DNA of 38,730 nt from Anaerolineae bacterium (lineage in GTDB: Bacteria; Chloroflexota; Anaerolineae; 4572-78; J111), in contig JAFGNV010000007.1 of NCBI GenBank assembly GCA_016926805.1, forward strand, positions 1 through 38,730, given 5' to 3'. Positions 1 through 8,337 of this stretch are shown piece after piece (position 1 is the first letter of the stretch; each line of letters opens with the position of its first letter). A program made the translations under genes and the position numbers. Below the pieces are notes generated by a model that was given only the letters and a program-made list of their open reading frames with translations, made no database searches and had not been told where the DNA came from.

Positions 1-109
1 CACCTTGATTATCAACAATTTTGTCCCGAAAAAGTAACCTTGAAAACCTGTCAGGTCTGGTTTTCTCGGAGAATTTGGATCTACTGATACTGCCTGTCCG
101 GATGAAGAG

Positions 110-526
110 ATGGCTCAACCAAACATACTTTCACCAGATCAATACGCCGATTTGCTCAAGCAGGCAATTGAGGCCAGAAATTTTGCCTACGTCCCTTACT
201 CTAACTATAAAGTTGGTGCGGCATTACTGACCGCCGATGGCCGGGTTTATCAGGGTTGTAACGTTGAAAATGCGGCCTATGGCCCCTCGATGTGCGCCGA
301 ACGGGTGGCCGTGTTCAAAGCCGTGTCTGAAGGAGTCTCAGATTTTGTGGCCATTGCCGTGGCTACCGTGAACGGCGGTACCCCCTGCGGTGTATGCCGC
401 CAGGTGCTGCGCGAATTTGCCCCCGAGCTGACTGTGATTATCGGTGACGTGGAAGGTAATTACAAAGTGTTTACCCTCTCCGATTTATTGCCCCACAGTT
501 TTGGACCGGAGCACCTGTTGCGTTAG
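110..526 (+). CDS. cdd: Cytidine deaminase
   Basis: Deaminates cytidine and deoxycytidine to (deoxy)uridine in pyrimidine salvage; cytosolic. The 138-residue length is normal for the short, tetrameric class. The catalytic signature is complete: Cys62-Ala-Glu64 (zinc ligand and proton shuttle) and Pro-Cys93-Gly-Val-Cys96 supply three Cys zinc ligands, the pattern of the tetrameric rather than the dimeric His-type enzymes. The N-terminal substrate-loop region (Pro-Tyr-Ser-Asn-Tyr-Lys-Val-Gly-Ala) is also present. ATG 110 is used because homology begins soon after it; the purine-rich GAAGAG just upstream is only a weak ribosome site. No gene is visible in bases 1-109. The gene is followed by a hairpin and then by the promoter of recO, so it is probably transcribed separately. 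Confidence 0.95.
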   Translation: MAQPNILSPDQYADLLKQAIEARNFAYVPYSNYKVGAALLTADGRVYQGCNVENAAYGPSMCAERVAVFKAVSEGVSDFVAIAVATVNGGTPCGVCRQVLREFAPELTVIIGDVEGNYKVFTLSDLLPHSFGPEHLLR

Positions 527-588
527 GTGGTCAGGCAAATGCCAAAGTCTTGAGTTTTTGGCTTATGCACAAAAAGTGTGCCAGTAAG

Positions 589-621
589 AGACTCTAAGGG
601 TTTCTGAAACCCTTAGAGTCT
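589..621. repeat. Perfect 15-bp hairpin, palindromic repeat copy A
   Basis: AGACTCTAAGGGTTT (589-603), loop CTG, then its exact complement (607-621). There is no T-run on either side, so it is not a standard intrinsic terminator, although it may stop or protect the cdd transcript. It shares stem length, 3-nt loop and 12 of 15 stem bases with the hairpin at 7804-7836, every difference being compensated on the other arm. Confidence 0.85.
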
Positions 622-660
622 GCACACATTTGACAGGTGAGCCGAATTTTTTACACTTCT

Positions 661-689
661 TTGCTTGCTTTCTGCCCCAATAGTATAAT
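661..689 (+). promoter_or_regulatory. Sigma70-type promoter of recO
   Basis: TTGCTT at 661-666, a 17-bp spacer, and a perfect TATAAT at 684-689. The expected transcription start, near 695-697, lies only two or three bases before the recO ATG at 699, so the mRNA would be leaderless or nearly so. Only the -35 is weak (3 of 6). Confidence 0.65.
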
Positions 690-698
690 CCCCTAGTT

Positions 699-1457
699 AT
701 GAGTGAACGTCTCTACCGTACCGATGCCATCATTCTGCGCCGCTCCGACTTTGGCGAGGCCGACCGGCTGCTGACCGTCTTCACCCCGGAGCGCGGCAAA
801 TTGCGCCTGCTGGCCAAAGGCGTGCGCAAAACCACCAGCCGTAAGGCCGGGCACGTCGAGCTATTTATGCTGACCGACATGCTGGTGGCGCAGGGCCATA
901 CCTGGGATATCATCTCCCAGGCCGAAATTGTCGAACCCTACCGTGACCTGCGCGACGACCTGGAAAGGACCGGGCACGCCTACTACCTGGCCGAGTTGGC
1001 GGACCGTTTTACCGAAGAGCACGACCCGAATCGGCCGTTGTTTGAGCTACTGGCCGTCACGCTGGCCCATTTGAGTCACAGCCCTGATCCCTTCATCGTT
1101 CTGCGCTATTTTGAACTGCATCTGCTCAGCCTGACCGGCTACCAGCCGCAACTGTATTTCTGCGTGGCCTGCAATGAAACACTGGAGCCAGTGGAAAACT
1201 ATTTCCACTTTGCCAGCGGCGGCACGCTCTGCGCCCGGCATGGCCAGGCGCGTCCCAATGCCGAACCCATTCCTTTACCCGTGCTCAAAGTGCTGCGGTT
1301 TTTGCAGACCGAGCCATGGGAAAAACTCGCCCGTTTGCAACTCAACGCCAACACACGCCAGCAGGTTGAGTCGCTGCTCTTGAGATACATCACCTTTGTG
1401 CTGGAGCGGCAGCTCAAAAGCGTGGATTTTTTGAGAAAATTAAAACGTGATACGTAA
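699..1457 (+). CDS. recO: DNA repair protein RecO
   Basis: RecF-pathway mediator that loads RecA on SSB-coated single strands and anneals DNA. The 252 residues match the family. The N-terminal OB-fold has the usual opening (Tyr-Arg-Thr-Asp-Ala-Ile-Ile-Leu) followed by the Glu-Ala-Asp-Arg-Leu-Leu-Thr-Val-Phe-Thr strand. The C-terminal helical domain carries Cys-Val-Ala-Cys and a later Cys-Ala-Arg-His that form the zinc module seen in many RecO proteins. There is no Shine-Dalgarno sequence; a TATAAT box ends 9 bases before the ATG, suggesting leaderless translation. The stop codon directly abuts the glyQS start, so the two genes are co-transcribed and probably translationally coupled. Confidence 0.93.
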   Translation: MSERLYRTDAIILRRSDFGEADRLLTVFTPERGKLRLLAKGVRKTTSRKAGHVELFMLTDMLVAQGHTWDIISQAEIVEPYRDLRDDLERTGHAYYLAELADRFTEEHDPNRPLFELLAVTLAHLSHSPDPFIVLRYFELHLLSLTGYQPQLYFCVACNETLEPVENYFHFASGGTLCARHGQARPNAEPIPLPVLKVLRFLQTEPWEKLARLQLNANTRQQVESLLLRYITFVLERQLKSVDFLRKLKRDT

Positions 1458-4400
1458 ATGACCCAATCTCTCAACTTCCAACAAATCATCATGCAACTCC
1501 AACAATACTGGGCCAACCAGGGCGCGCTCATCTGGCAGCCCTGGCATGAAACCGTGGGCGCGGGTACGGCCAATCCCGGCACCACCCTGCGCGTGCTCGG
1601 CCCCGAACCCTGGCACATTGCCTACGTGGAACCGTCCTTCCGGCCCGACGACGGCCGCTTTGGCGACAATCCCAACCGCATGCAGATGCACCACCAGTTC
1701 CAGGTCATTCTCCAGCCCGACCCCGGCAACCCGCAAGAACTCTACCTGGGCAGCCTGTATGCCATTGGCCTCAACCGCGAGGAGCACGACATCCGTTTTG
1801 TGGAAGACAACTGGGAAAGTCCGGCCCTGGGCGCGTGGGGCCTGGGCTGGGAAGTGTGGCTCGATGGCATGGAAATCAGCCAGTACACCTATTTCCAGCA
1901 GTCCGGCGGTTTTACCCTCGACCCCGTGGCCGTGGAATTGACCTACGGTCTGGAACGCATTGCCATGTACCTGCAAAACGTAGATAGTGTCTGGCGCATT
2001 GATTGGGATGGCCGCCAAACTTATGGCGATATTTTGCTGCGCCAGGAAATTGAATATTGCGAATATGATTTTAACGTGGCTGATGTAGATTCTCTGGTGG
2101 CAGCCTACAACCTCTTCGAGCAAGAATGTCAACGTTGTTTGGAAAAAGACCTGGTGATTCCGGCGCACGATTACGTGCTTAAATGTTCCCACACCTTCAA
2201 CATCCTGGATACGCGCGGCGCAATTGGCGTGACCGAACGAGCCGCCTACTTTAGCCGGATGCGCCGCATGTCGCACCAGGTGGCCAAAGCGTTTGTCAGT
2301 CAGCGAGAAGAGTTGGGTTTTCCTCTGATGAAATATATGCCCATCCGGTCGGTTCACAATTCACAATTCACAATTCACAATTCGCAATCTCCCCTGCCCT
2401 TCCTCTTGGAAATAGGTTCAGAGGAACTTCCTGCCCATGATGTCACCGATGCGCTGGCTTATTTAAATGAAGCAACGCCAAAATTCTTGGCCGATCTACG
2501 CCTGGGTCACGGCGATGTTCAGGTGGTGGGCACCCCACGCCGTCTGGCAATTTTGGTCAATAACCTGGCCCCGCGTCAGCAGGATTTGGAGGAAATGGTA
2601 CGCGGCCCCTCAGCTACAGTGGCCTTTGACGCCGAGGGCAATCCCACCAAAGCGGCGCAGGGTTTTGCCCGGAGTAAGGGCGTGGATGTGTCGGCACTGG
2701 AAATCCGGGATATGGACGGCGGTCAATACGTGGCGACCACGGTGCGCACCGCGGGTCGCCCGGCGGCTGAAGTGCTGGCCGAGGCGCTGCCCGATTTTAT
2801 TCGCGGAATCAATTTTGGCAAGTCGATGCGCTGGCTGGCGTCGGCCCAGGTGGGTGAGGACGTGGCCAAAACTACTTACAGCCGTCCTATCCGCTGGCTG
2901 GTGGCCTTGTTGGGGGAGGCGGTGGTGCCGTTGGCCTATGCCGGTTTGACCAGCAGCCGGACCACGCGCGGTCTGCGCCCCGCCGGTTCGCCCGAAATTG
3001 AAATTGCCAGCGCCGCCGATTACCTGACCGTGATGAAGGCTCATCAGATTATGGTTAACCCTGACACTCGCCGGGCCGAAATCAAAAAACAACTCGAAAC
3101 TATTGCGGCTGAAGTGGGGGGGCAGGTGCCCGATGACCCGGCCCTGCTGGAAGAAGTAAAGCATCTGGTGGAGCAACCAACGGCCTTTTTGGGTCGCTTT
3201 GAGGAAAAATACCTGGGTTTGCCCCCGGCCGTGTTGATTACGGTGATGAAAAAACATCAACGTTATTTCCCCGTTATGGGTCATGATGGGAAATTACGGC
3301 CCTACTTTTTGGCCGTCCGTAATGGCAGCGCCGAACATCTTGACGTGGTGCGGCGCGGCAACGAAGGCGTCATCCGCGCTCGTTACGCCGACGCCGAGTT
3401 TTTCTTCAAGTCCGATACCGAGAAAAAGTTGGAAGATTTTCTGCCCCGGCTGGATACACTGACCTTTCATGAACAGCTTGGCTCGATGTTGGATAAAAGC
3501 AAACGGCTGGAAACGCTGGCTTCTCAAATCGGCCAACGCTTGAGTCTGAACGTCGAAGAGATGGAAACCGTCCAACGAGCGGCCCGTCTGTGTAAGGCCG
3601 ACCTGGCGACGAGCATGGTGGTGGAACTGACCAGTTTGCAAGGGGTGATGGGCTATGAGTATGCCAAACTGTCTGGTGAAAGCGAGGCGGTGGCTACGGC
3701 CATTGTGGAGCACTATTACCCGTACACCCCCCTTCCTCACGAATCACTCAGCTGGGCGGGGTTAGTACTCAACTTGGCCAACCGGCTCGACAGCCTGTGT
3801 GGCCTGTTTGCGGTGGGCAAAGCGCCGAGCGGTTCTACCGATCCCTTTGCCCTGCGCCGCGATGCGCTGGCATTGGTCACCATTTTATTGGAAGCCGAAA
3901 CCGACTTCAGTCTTGCCGCCGGATTACGACTGGCCGCTGCCTTGATGCCCCTCGAGGTTTCTGAGACATCGTTGGCTGAAACGGCGGCATTTGTCCGGCG
4001 ACGCTTGGAAGGTGTGTTGCGTGAGGAGTATCGCTTGCCCCACGATGTGGTGCAGGCGGTGCTGGTTGAGCGCGGCGATAATCCCTGGCTGGCTCTGTTG
4101 GCGGCCCGAGATTTGGCCAGGGCCGTTAGCTGTGAGGATTGGCCAGATACTCTCCACGCCTACGCTCGCTGCATGCGCATTGTGCGGCCCGTGGCGGAGC
4201 GTTATACCGTGCAACCCTCTCGCTTTACTGAAGCGGCGGAATATGAGTTGCTGGCTGCTTACCAGCAGGCTCGCGCCAGCCTCAGTTCCGGGGCAACTAT
4301 GGCCGAAGTGGTAACCGCCATCCGGGAGCTTCTGGTCAGGCCCATCAATACCTTCTTTGATAAAGTCCTGGTAATGGATGAAGATGAAACGATCAGACAA

Positions 4401-4478
4401 AATCGGCTGGCCCTGTTGCAGGACATTCGCGATTTGACCAAAGGTTACGCCGATTTTAGCGAGTTACAGGGATTCTAG
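1458..4478 (+). CDS. glyQS: Glycyl-tRNA synthetase, fused alpha and beta subunits
   Basis: Charges tRNA-Gly in the bacterial alpha2beta2 manner, but as one 1006-residue chain. Residues 1 to about 297 are the alpha (catalytic) subunit, with Gly-Pro-Glu-Pro-Trp, Asn-Pro-Asn-Arg-Met-Gln and the Phe-Val-Glu-Asp-Asn-Trp-Glu-Ser-Pro motif. From about residue 316 the beta subunit begins with its usual [12 protein letters not shown]. It includes an HD-like core, a tRNA-binding region and a C-terminal DALR-type anticodon domain. Most bacteria encode two genes; fused forms are known, for example in Chlamydia. The linker is encoded largely by a 7-bp tandem repeat (2353-2387), and the frame runs straight through it. 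The start is fixed by the abutting recO stop; there is no strong ribosome site. Confidence 0.95.
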   Translation: MTQSLNFQQIIMQLQQYWANQGALIWQPWHETVGAGTANPGTTLRVLGPEPWHIAYVEPSFRPDDGRFGDNPNRMQMHHQFQVILQPDPGNPQELYLGSLYAIGLNREEHDIRFVEDNWESPALGAWGLGWEVWLDGMEISQYTYFQQSGGFTLDPVAVELTYGLERIAMYLQNVDSVWRIDWDGRQTYGDILLRQEIEYCEYDFNVADVDSLVAAYNLFEQECQRCLEKDLVIPAHDYVLKCSHTFNILDTRGAIGVTERAAYFSRMRRMSHQVAKAFVSQREELGFPLMKYMPIRSVHNSQFTIHNSQSPLPFLLEIGSEELPAHDVTDALAYLNEATPKFLADLRLGHGDVQVVGTPRRLAILVNNLAPRQQDLEEMVRGPSATVAFDAEGNPTKAAQGFARSKGVDVSALEIRDMDGGQYVATTVRTAGRPAAEVLAEALPDFIRGINFGKSMRWLASAQVGEDVAKTTYSRPIRWLVALLGEAVVPLAYAGLTSSRTTRGLRPAGSPEIEIASAADYLTVMKAHQIMVNPDTRRAEIKKQLETIAAEVGGQVPDDPALLEEVKHLVEQPTAFLGRFEEKYLGLPPAVLITVMKKHQRYFPVMGHDGKLRPYFLAVRNGSAEHLDVVRRGNEGVIRARYADAEFFFKSDTEKKLEDFLPRLDTLTFHEQLGSMLDKSKRLETLASQIGQRLSLNVEEMETVQRAARLCKADLATSMVVELTSLQGVMGYEYAKLSGESEAVATAIVEHYYPYTPLPHESLSWAGLVLNLANRLDSLCGLFAVGKAPSGSTDPFALRRDALALVTILLEAETDFSLAAGLRLAAALMPLEVSETSLAETAAFVRRRLEGVLREEYRLPHDVVQAVLVERGDNPWLALLAARDLARAVSCEDWPDTLHAYARCMRIVRPVAERYTVQPSRFTEAAEYELLAAYQQARASLSSGATMAEVVTAIRELLVRPINTFFDKVLVMDEDETIRQNRLALLQDIRDLTKGYADFSELQGF
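2353..2387 (+). repeat. Heptanucleotide tandem repeat (TTCACAA)x5 in the glyQS linker
   Basis: Four exact TTCACAA units and one TTCGCAA run end to end. Because 7 is not a multiple of 3, the repeat is read in all three phases and encodes residues 299-311 ([12 protein letters not shown]). It sits exactly at the junction between the alpha and beta halves. Loss or gain of one unit would shift the frame. Confidence 0.95.
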
Positions 4479-4580
4479 AAGGAATGGCTACCAACTTAAG
4501 CCAGAGGTGATGGTTACAGTTTTGAAATTGCAGCCGGTATTGGGCGATTTAACTCAGCGCGAATTATAAGGGGGCAAAAA

Positions 4581-4614
4581 ACAGGCCTTCGAGGTGATCA
4601 CCTCGAAGGCCTGT
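4581..4614. terminator. Perfect 34-bp palindrome, probable terminator between convergent genes
   Basis: ACAGGCCTTCGAGGTGA followed by its exact complement. It lies between the stops of glyQS (plus) and the GlsB-type gene (minus). Read on the minus strand it is followed by six T (4575-4580 on plus are A), a good intrinsic terminator for the minus gene; on the plus strand GTGTGTTTT follows, a weaker tail. Confidence 0.75.
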
Positions 4615-4637
4615 GTGTTTTCATGATACAATGTTAT

Positions 4638-4886
4638 CTATTTTTTGATTAGACCCACGATGAACAATAGCACCACTGCGCCAATGAAGGCCACGATGAG
4701 GGTGCCGATCCAGCCGCCAAAGCTGATACCCAGCAGGCCAAAAATAAAACCACCGAGTATAGCCCCGATAATACCTACAATGATGTTGCCAATCAGTCCA
4801 AAACCACGCCCTTTCATCACCTGACCGGCCAGCCAACCGGCAATAGCCCCTACAACTAACCATATAATGATACTGACGATATCCAT
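4638..4886 (-). CDS. GlsB/YeaQ/YmgE-family small stress membrane protein
   Basis: An 82-residue protein made of three short glycine-rich membrane helices (about residues 4-22, 29-52 and 56-79) joined by the conserved Met-Lys-Gly-Arg-Gly-Phe-Gly-Leu-Ile-Gly-Asn loop. This is the layout of the family once called transglycosylase-associated proteins, usually induced by general stress; the biochemical role is unknown. An AAGGAAG ribosome site lies 5-6 bases before the ATG. The gene stands alone, convergent to glyQS, with a strong palindromic terminator after its stop. A TTGACA hexamer occurs upstream at 4941-4946 on this strand, but the matching -10 is poor. Confidence 0.88.
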   Translation of the reverse strand: MDIVSIIIWLVVGAIAGWLAGQVMKGRGFGLIGNIIVGIIGAILGGFIFGLLGISFGGWIGTLIVAFIGAVVLLFIVGLIKK

Positions 4887-5437
4887 TTTGTCTTCCTTTC
4901 CAGGATATAGCTAATTGGGTAAAACCCTTGAAGAATTACCTGTCAAAACCCGACCTGGCTAAAATAGTTACGGTGCGTTACCAACCAATCCAGCCGGTGA
5001 TTTCCTCCTGCCAAAATCCTTACCAGAGATTGATTCATTGAACGCCGCAAAACATCGGCCAAACCGCCGACGACCTGATAGCCCGGTGAAACGAGGCTCA
5101 CCCCCGGAGGAACTGGTAAGTTAACTGAAAACGGGGAATCAATCAGTTCATTGAGATCGTCTCGGCGGACTTTTTTGCCGGGATTAACAAAGCATCGTTA
5201 TCCTGTAAATTTTGTTAATCCTGTCCATTTTCCAGGTGATTTCTCGGCCATTTCAGGTTACTACGGTTTAGGGTTAAACTACCCCATTCGTCAACCCGAC
5301 GATTTTTCATTATAATTCCAGTAGCAAAAGGCAAAGCACAAATCGTAAGACGCTGCGGCGACAGGTTATGTTTTACTGCCCCTTGCAACTCATCGCCCCG
5401 ATAATCGTAATCATTTTATAAGGATCAACTAACACCG
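4887..5437. other. 551-bp gene-poor interval with an open-frame remnant
   Basis: No complete gene is visible. On the minus strand a frame stays open for 84 codons from 5197 to a TGA at 4943-4945, without a good start codon or ribosome site; it may be a decayed gene. At 5198-5230 a doubled TCCTGTAAATTTTGTTAATCCTGT-like phrase resembles a dispersed intergenic repeat. On the plus strand TATAAT at 5311-5316 could be the -10 of the EcsC-like gene, but no convincing -35 precedes it. Confidence 0.4.
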
Positions 5438-6490
5438 ATGACCGAAGAGAAATCACTCAAAACTCAGGCCCAAGAAATTATGACGGCGGTGGACCGGGAT
5501 TTGCAAGCAGTGGAGGCAAAATCCCCCGCCACCTTGCCCGAAATCGACCGCAAAGCCAATGCCGTGGCCAATCTCATTTACAACGCCATCAGCGATGTCG
5601 ATATTACCTCGGCGACGGAAAAGGTCAAAAGGTTGAAAGAAAAATATCCCGATGCTACACCACAGGAGCTCTCGCAACGACTCATCCGGGAGAAGTGCCA
5701 GAAGACCGGCATGGTCGGCGCGGTCACCTCCGGGGCAGGATTGATTCCCGGCGTGGGCACGGCGGCGGCGGTTACCCTGGGCACGGCGGCGGATATTGGG
5801 GCTACCTTCAAACTACAGGCGGAGTTGGTGCTGGAAATTGCCGCCATCTATGATTATCCTCTCACCGGCGAGGAAAAGCAGCGTCTGGTGCTGGCGATCA
5901 CGGGCCTCAGCGCCGGCACCACGGCCCTGGCCCGCCGGGCCGGTCAGCGGGTAACGGTAAAGGTCACCGAAAAAGTGGCGGAAAAGGCCGCCGAAAAAAC
6001 GGTGCTCAAGGCCCTGCCGGTGGTAGGGGTGCTGGCTTCGGCAGGGACCAACGTGCTCTCGTCTTACATCATTGGTCAGCGGGCGGATGCTTATTTTCGA
6101 TTGGGGCCGGAGGCCGTGGGCACCTGGGGCGATAGCCTGCGGGCCATCACCGGCGTGGACGAGCGCAAAATTGCCGGGTGGCTGGCCGAAAGCGGTAAAG
6201 CCGCCGGGCAAAAGGTGTCGGCGGGTGCGAGCAAGGTGGCGGGCACGGTGGGGCCGGCAGTGACGGCAGGGGCGCAAAAAGCCGGACACACTGCTAAAAC
6301 CGGTATCCAGGCCTATTTCCGTTGGCTGATTACTTTCTGGTCGGCGGTGTTCCGGTTGGTGGGCTGGGTGTTTGGTTTTCTCTGGGCCACAATCGCCTTC
6401 ATTCCGCGTAAAGTGGCGGGATTGTTTCGACGGCGCGAGAAAGCGGCAACGGGAAAGAAAAACAAACAGTCGAAAAATAAACACGGCTGA
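5438..6490 (+). CDS. EcsC-like membrane-associated protein
   Basis: 350 residues. An N-terminal helical part (1-90) leads into a glycine- and alanine-rich core, Gly-Leu-Ile-Pro-Gly-Val-Gly-Thr (about 101-108), followed by an Ala-Glu-Leu-Val-Leu-Glu-Ile-Ala-Ala-Ile-Tyr helix. This arrangement recalls EcsC-family proteins, whose activity is unknown. A Lys/Glu/Ala heptad stretch (about 172-187), a second hydrophobic segment (about 190-210) and two aromatic membrane helices (about 290-325) follow. It ends in a very basic tail of Arg and Lys. I infer a peripheral or integral inner-membrane protein with a cytoplasmic basic tail. ATG 5438 lies 13 bases after AAGGA, a loose fit. The gene is monocistronic by spacing. 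Confidence 0.55.
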   Translation: MTEEKSLKTQAQEIMTAVDRDLQAVEAKSPATLPEIDRKANAVANLIYNAISDVDITSATEKVKRLKEKYPDATPQELSQRLIREKCQKTGMVGAVTSGAGLIPGVGTAAAVTLGTAADIGATFKLQAELVLEIAAIYDYPLTGEEKQRLVLAITGLSAGTTALARRAGQRVTVKVTEKVAEKAAEKTVLKALPVVGVLASAGTNVLSSYIIGQRADAYFRLGPEAVGTWGDSLRAITGVDERKIAGWLAESGKAAGQKVSAGASKVAGTVGPAVTAGAQKAGHTAKTGIQAYFRWLITFWSAVFRLVGWVFGFLWATIAFIPRKVAGLFRRREKAATGKKNKQSKNKHG

Positions 6491-6510
6491 CCCGGCTGGT
6501 TGTCTAAACT

Positions 6511-6571
6511 CACAAATGTCACGAATGTTATTTAAGTTATTCGAGGAATCCGTTACTGCGTGCCATTTGTG
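6511..6571. repeat. 61-bp element bounded by CACAAATG inverted repeats
   Basis: CACAAATG at 6511-6518 is mirrored by CATTTGTG at 6564-6571, followed by ATCTTTTTT. It lies between the EcsC-like gene and rlmN. It could act as a weak terminator or be one copy of a dispersed intergenic repeat; no second copy is in this window. Confidence 0.4.
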
Positions 6572-6594
6572 ATCTTTTTTGGTTCATAAGGTAA

Positions 6595-7683
6595 ATGATA
6601 ACCAACAAACCCATTCTTCTTAATCTATCTCCAACCGAACTCGAGGACCTGGTCACCGGCTGGGGCGAACCGGATTACCGGGCGGCACAAATTGAATCGT
6701 GGTTGTATCAACAGGCCGCAGACGATGCCGCGCAGATGACCAATTTACCCCAGGCGCTGCGCCAGCGTCTGGTCGATGAGAGCATCCTCAGCCCCCTCAC
6801 TCCTGTGATGTCGCTGGACTCGGCGGACGGGTACACCCACAAAACGTTGTTTGCCCTGCCGGACGGGCAAGAGGTTGAAGCAGTGTTGATGCGCTACGAC
6901 CAGCGGCAAACCCTGTGCATCAGCACTCAGGCGGGCTGCGCTATGGGCTGTCCCTTTTGCGCTACCGGACAGATGGGGTTTAAACGTAACCTGTCGGCGG
7001 GGGAAATTGTGGCCCAGGTGCTTTATTACGCCCGCTGGTTAGGGGCGCGCCAGCCACTGGTGCGTCAGCTTGACCGGGCTGGCAAGCAGGTTACCAATAT
7101 TGTCTTTATGGGCATGGGCGAGCCGCTGGCCAACTATGCCGAAACCTGGCGCGCCATCCGGCGGCTCAACGATCCGAGCGGTTTCAATCTGGGCGCGCGC
7201 CGGATGACCCTTTCTACCGTGGGACTGGTGCCAGCCATTCGCCGGATGAGCCGGGAGCCGGAGCAGGTAGGGCTGGCAGTTTCGATGCACGCCCCCACCG
7301 ACGAGTTGCGCAATATCATTGTGCCCCTTAACCGGCGTTATCCCCTGGCCATGCTGCTGCAAACCAGCCGGGAGTATATCGAGCGTACCCATCGCCGGGT
7401 GACGTTTGAATACGCCCTGATGGATCATTTGAACGATAATCCCACTCAAGCGGATCAGTTAGCCGATTTGCTGCGAGGGTTGCTTTGCCATGTCAACCTG
7501 ATCCCGTTAAATCCCACCCCGGATTCGCCCTGGAGCGGCTCGCCGGACGAGCGGGTGGCTGCGTTTAGGGATAGATTGCAAGCAGCAGGAATTCCAACCA
7601 CGGTGCGCCTGCGACGGGGTATTGATATTGCCGCCGGTTGTGGACAGTTGCGTAACGCGCATAGCCAGGGAAAAGTCGTTTAA
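6595..7683 (+). CDS. rlmN: Dual-specificity 23S rRNA A2503 / tRNA A37 C2-methyltransferase RlmN
   Basis: Radical-SAM enzyme that methylates C2 of A2503 in 23S rRNA (and A37 in some tRNAs) through a ping-pong methyl-Cys mechanism. The 362 residues match the family. The iron-sulfur motif Cys115-x3-Cys119-x2-Cys122 is followed by [15 protein letters not shown] (SAM binding) is present, and so is the resolving Cys349 in Gly-Cys-Gly-Gln-Leu-Arg near the C terminus. The absence of Cfr-type features favours RlmN. The start follows AAGGT by three bases. It is probably transcribed alone. Confidence 0.95.
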   Translation: MITNKPILLNLSPTELEDLVTGWGEPDYRAAQIESWLYQQAADDAAQMTNLPQALRQRLVDESILSPLTPVMSLDSADGYTHKTLFALPDGQEVEAVLMRYDQRQTLCISTQAGCAMGCPFCATGQMGFKRNLSAGEIVAQVLYYARWLGARQPLVRQLDRAGKQVTNIVFMGMGEPLANYAETWRAIRRLNDPSGFNLGARRMTLSTVGLVPAIRRMSREPEQVGLAVSMHAPTDELRNIIVPLNRRYPLAMLLQTSREYIERTHRRVTFEYALMDHLNDNPTQADQLADLLRGLLCHVNLIPLNPTPDSPWSGSPDERVAAFRDRLQAAGIPTTVRLRRGIDIAAGCGQLRNAHSQGKVV

Positions 7684-7690
7684 AAAACTC

Positions 7691-7719
7691 TTGCATTTTT
7701 GGGGCGAACGTTGTATTAT
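7691..7719 (+). promoter_or_regulatory. Orphan sigma70-type promoter after rlmN
   Basis: TTGCAT at 7691-7696, a 17-bp spacer and TATTAT at 7714-7719, starting within 8 bases of the rlmN stop. No plus-strand gene begins before about 8454, so any transcript would first cover the palindromic element. The -35 is a 3/6 match, so this may be chance. Confidence 0.4.
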
Positions 7720-7760
7720 AAAGGTCGATGTTTTTGCGGGCTAGACACGACATTTCCTTA

Positions 7761-7855
7761 TTCCCAAACTGCTAATGAAGTTAGTAACTTCGTTGCGGTA
7801 TGAAGACCCTAAAGGTCTCAAAGACCTTTAGGGTCTGGATAGCTCAGTTTGGGAA
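7761..7855. repeat. Nested palindromic element (95 bp) containing hairpin copy B
   Basis: Outer arms TTCCCAAACTG (7761-7771) and CAGTTTGGGAA (7845-7855) enclose two hairpins. The first is AATGAAGTT/AACTTCGTT (7774-7794, one G-T pair). The second is a perfect 15-bp stem AGACCCTAAAGGTCT with loop CAA (7804-7836). The layout is a cross-shaped miniature element. The inner stem is related to the hairpin at 589-621, and the outer arm plus GAACGAG resembles 17571-17583 in reverse. Confidence 0.75.
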
Positions 7856-7980
7856 CGAGAACGAACCTGGAATGCACTTGGGCAATCCTGTACCAGGTGA
7901 GAACCAGGGGACAAAATTTAGCCCGGTAAAATATCAGGAGAATACAACGCCTTGCGTTGGGTTAGGGGTAACTACCACGG

Positions 7981-8007
7981 AAAAAGGCCAGCAACTAGCT
8001 GGCCTTT
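7981..8007 (-). terminator. Intrinsic terminator of rpmB
   Basis: A 10-bp stem AAAGGCCAGC / GCTGGCCTTT with a 5-nt loop. Read on the minus strand, the stem is extended by a run of T (plus-strand A at 7981-7985). It begins about 35 bases after the rpmB stop. Confidence 0.75.
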
Positions 8008-8042
8008 AAAGATGAATACTTTAAATTTCTTTCTGACAAAAA

Positions 8043-8222
8043 TTAACCTTTAGCCGCTGTGCGTAAACACCGCGAACAGACCTTTACCTTGCGCAGCTTA
8101 CCCCCCAGCATCAATGTTACTTTTTGAATGTTGGGCTTCCATTGTCGTTTGGTGTGGCGCATGGAGTGGCTAACGTTGTGACCGCTCATTGGCTTTTTTC
8201 CACAAATTTCACACTTGGCCAT
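8043..8222 (-). CDS. rpmB: 50S ribosomal protein L28, Cys-rich form
   Basis: A 59-residue protein starting Met-Ala-Lys-Cys-Glu-Ile-Cys-Gly-Lys-Lys. Two Cys pairs (Cys4-x2-Cys7 and Cys49-x2-Cys52 in Val-Cys-Ser-Arg-Cys-Leu-Arg) make the zinc-binding (C+) version of L28. The core has His-Asn-Val-Ser-His-Ser-Met-Arg-His-Thr-Lys-Arg, the typical rRNA-binding loop, and the chain ends Ala-Ala-Lys-Gly. The ATG (8220-8222) follows an AAGGA ribosome site by 8 bases. It is the only minus-strand gene among plus-strand neighbours and has its own promoter (8287-8315) and terminator (7981-8007), so it is a separate unit. Confidence 0.95.
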   Translation of the reverse strand: MAKCEICGKKPMSGHNVSHSMRHTKRQWKPNIQKVTLMLGGKLRKVKVCSRCLRTAAKG

Positions 8223-8286
8223 GATCTACATCCTTATCTAAGTTTTCAGCAAAAGGCCGCAACAGGTGTTGCGACCACAAAGCGAT

Positions 8287-8315
8287 ATAATAGCATAGAG
8301 ATGGTGAATTGGCAA
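8287..8315 (-). promoter_or_regulatory. Promoter of rpmB
   Basis: On the minus strand TTGCCA (8315-8310), a 17-bp spacer and TATTAT (8292-8287), five of six matches in each hexamer. Transcription should start near 8280 and give a leader of about 58 bases that contains a small GCAACA/TGTTGC hairpin (about 8260-8273). Confidence 0.7.
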
Positions 8316-8337
8316 ACAACGGTTAGATAATGGGTGC

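Larger units (their letters stand above)
7684..8042. other. 359-bp structured gene-free interval between rlmN and rpmB
   Basis: No coding sequence is credible here. The stretch holds, in order, a promoter-like pair on the plus strand (7691-7719), a nested palindromic element (7761-7855), a region with ACCTGG...CCAGGT complementarity (about 7864-7896), and a hairpin (7983-8007) that terminates rpmB from the other strand. A plus-strand transcript from about 7726 to 8007 would be highly structured; it matches no RNA family I can recognise. Confidence 0.5.

Noticed and set aside
589..621. Intrinsic terminator of cdd
   Set aside because: The stem is strong but no T-run follows on either strand, so it is listed as a repeat rather than a terminator.
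1440..2357. 305-residue minus-strand frame opposite glyQS, and similar long frames opposite other genes
   Set aside because: They are shadows caused by codon bias of well-supported genes on the other strand and match no family.
2353..2387. CRISPR-like short repeats
   Set aside because: Units are 7 bp, contiguous and without spacers, and they lie inside a coding frame; no cas genes are present.
7837..7900. tRNA-like D-arm sequence (GGATAGCTCAGTTTGGGA)
   Set aside because: No T-loop consensus, acceptor stem or CCA follows. The bases belong to the right arm of the palindromic element.
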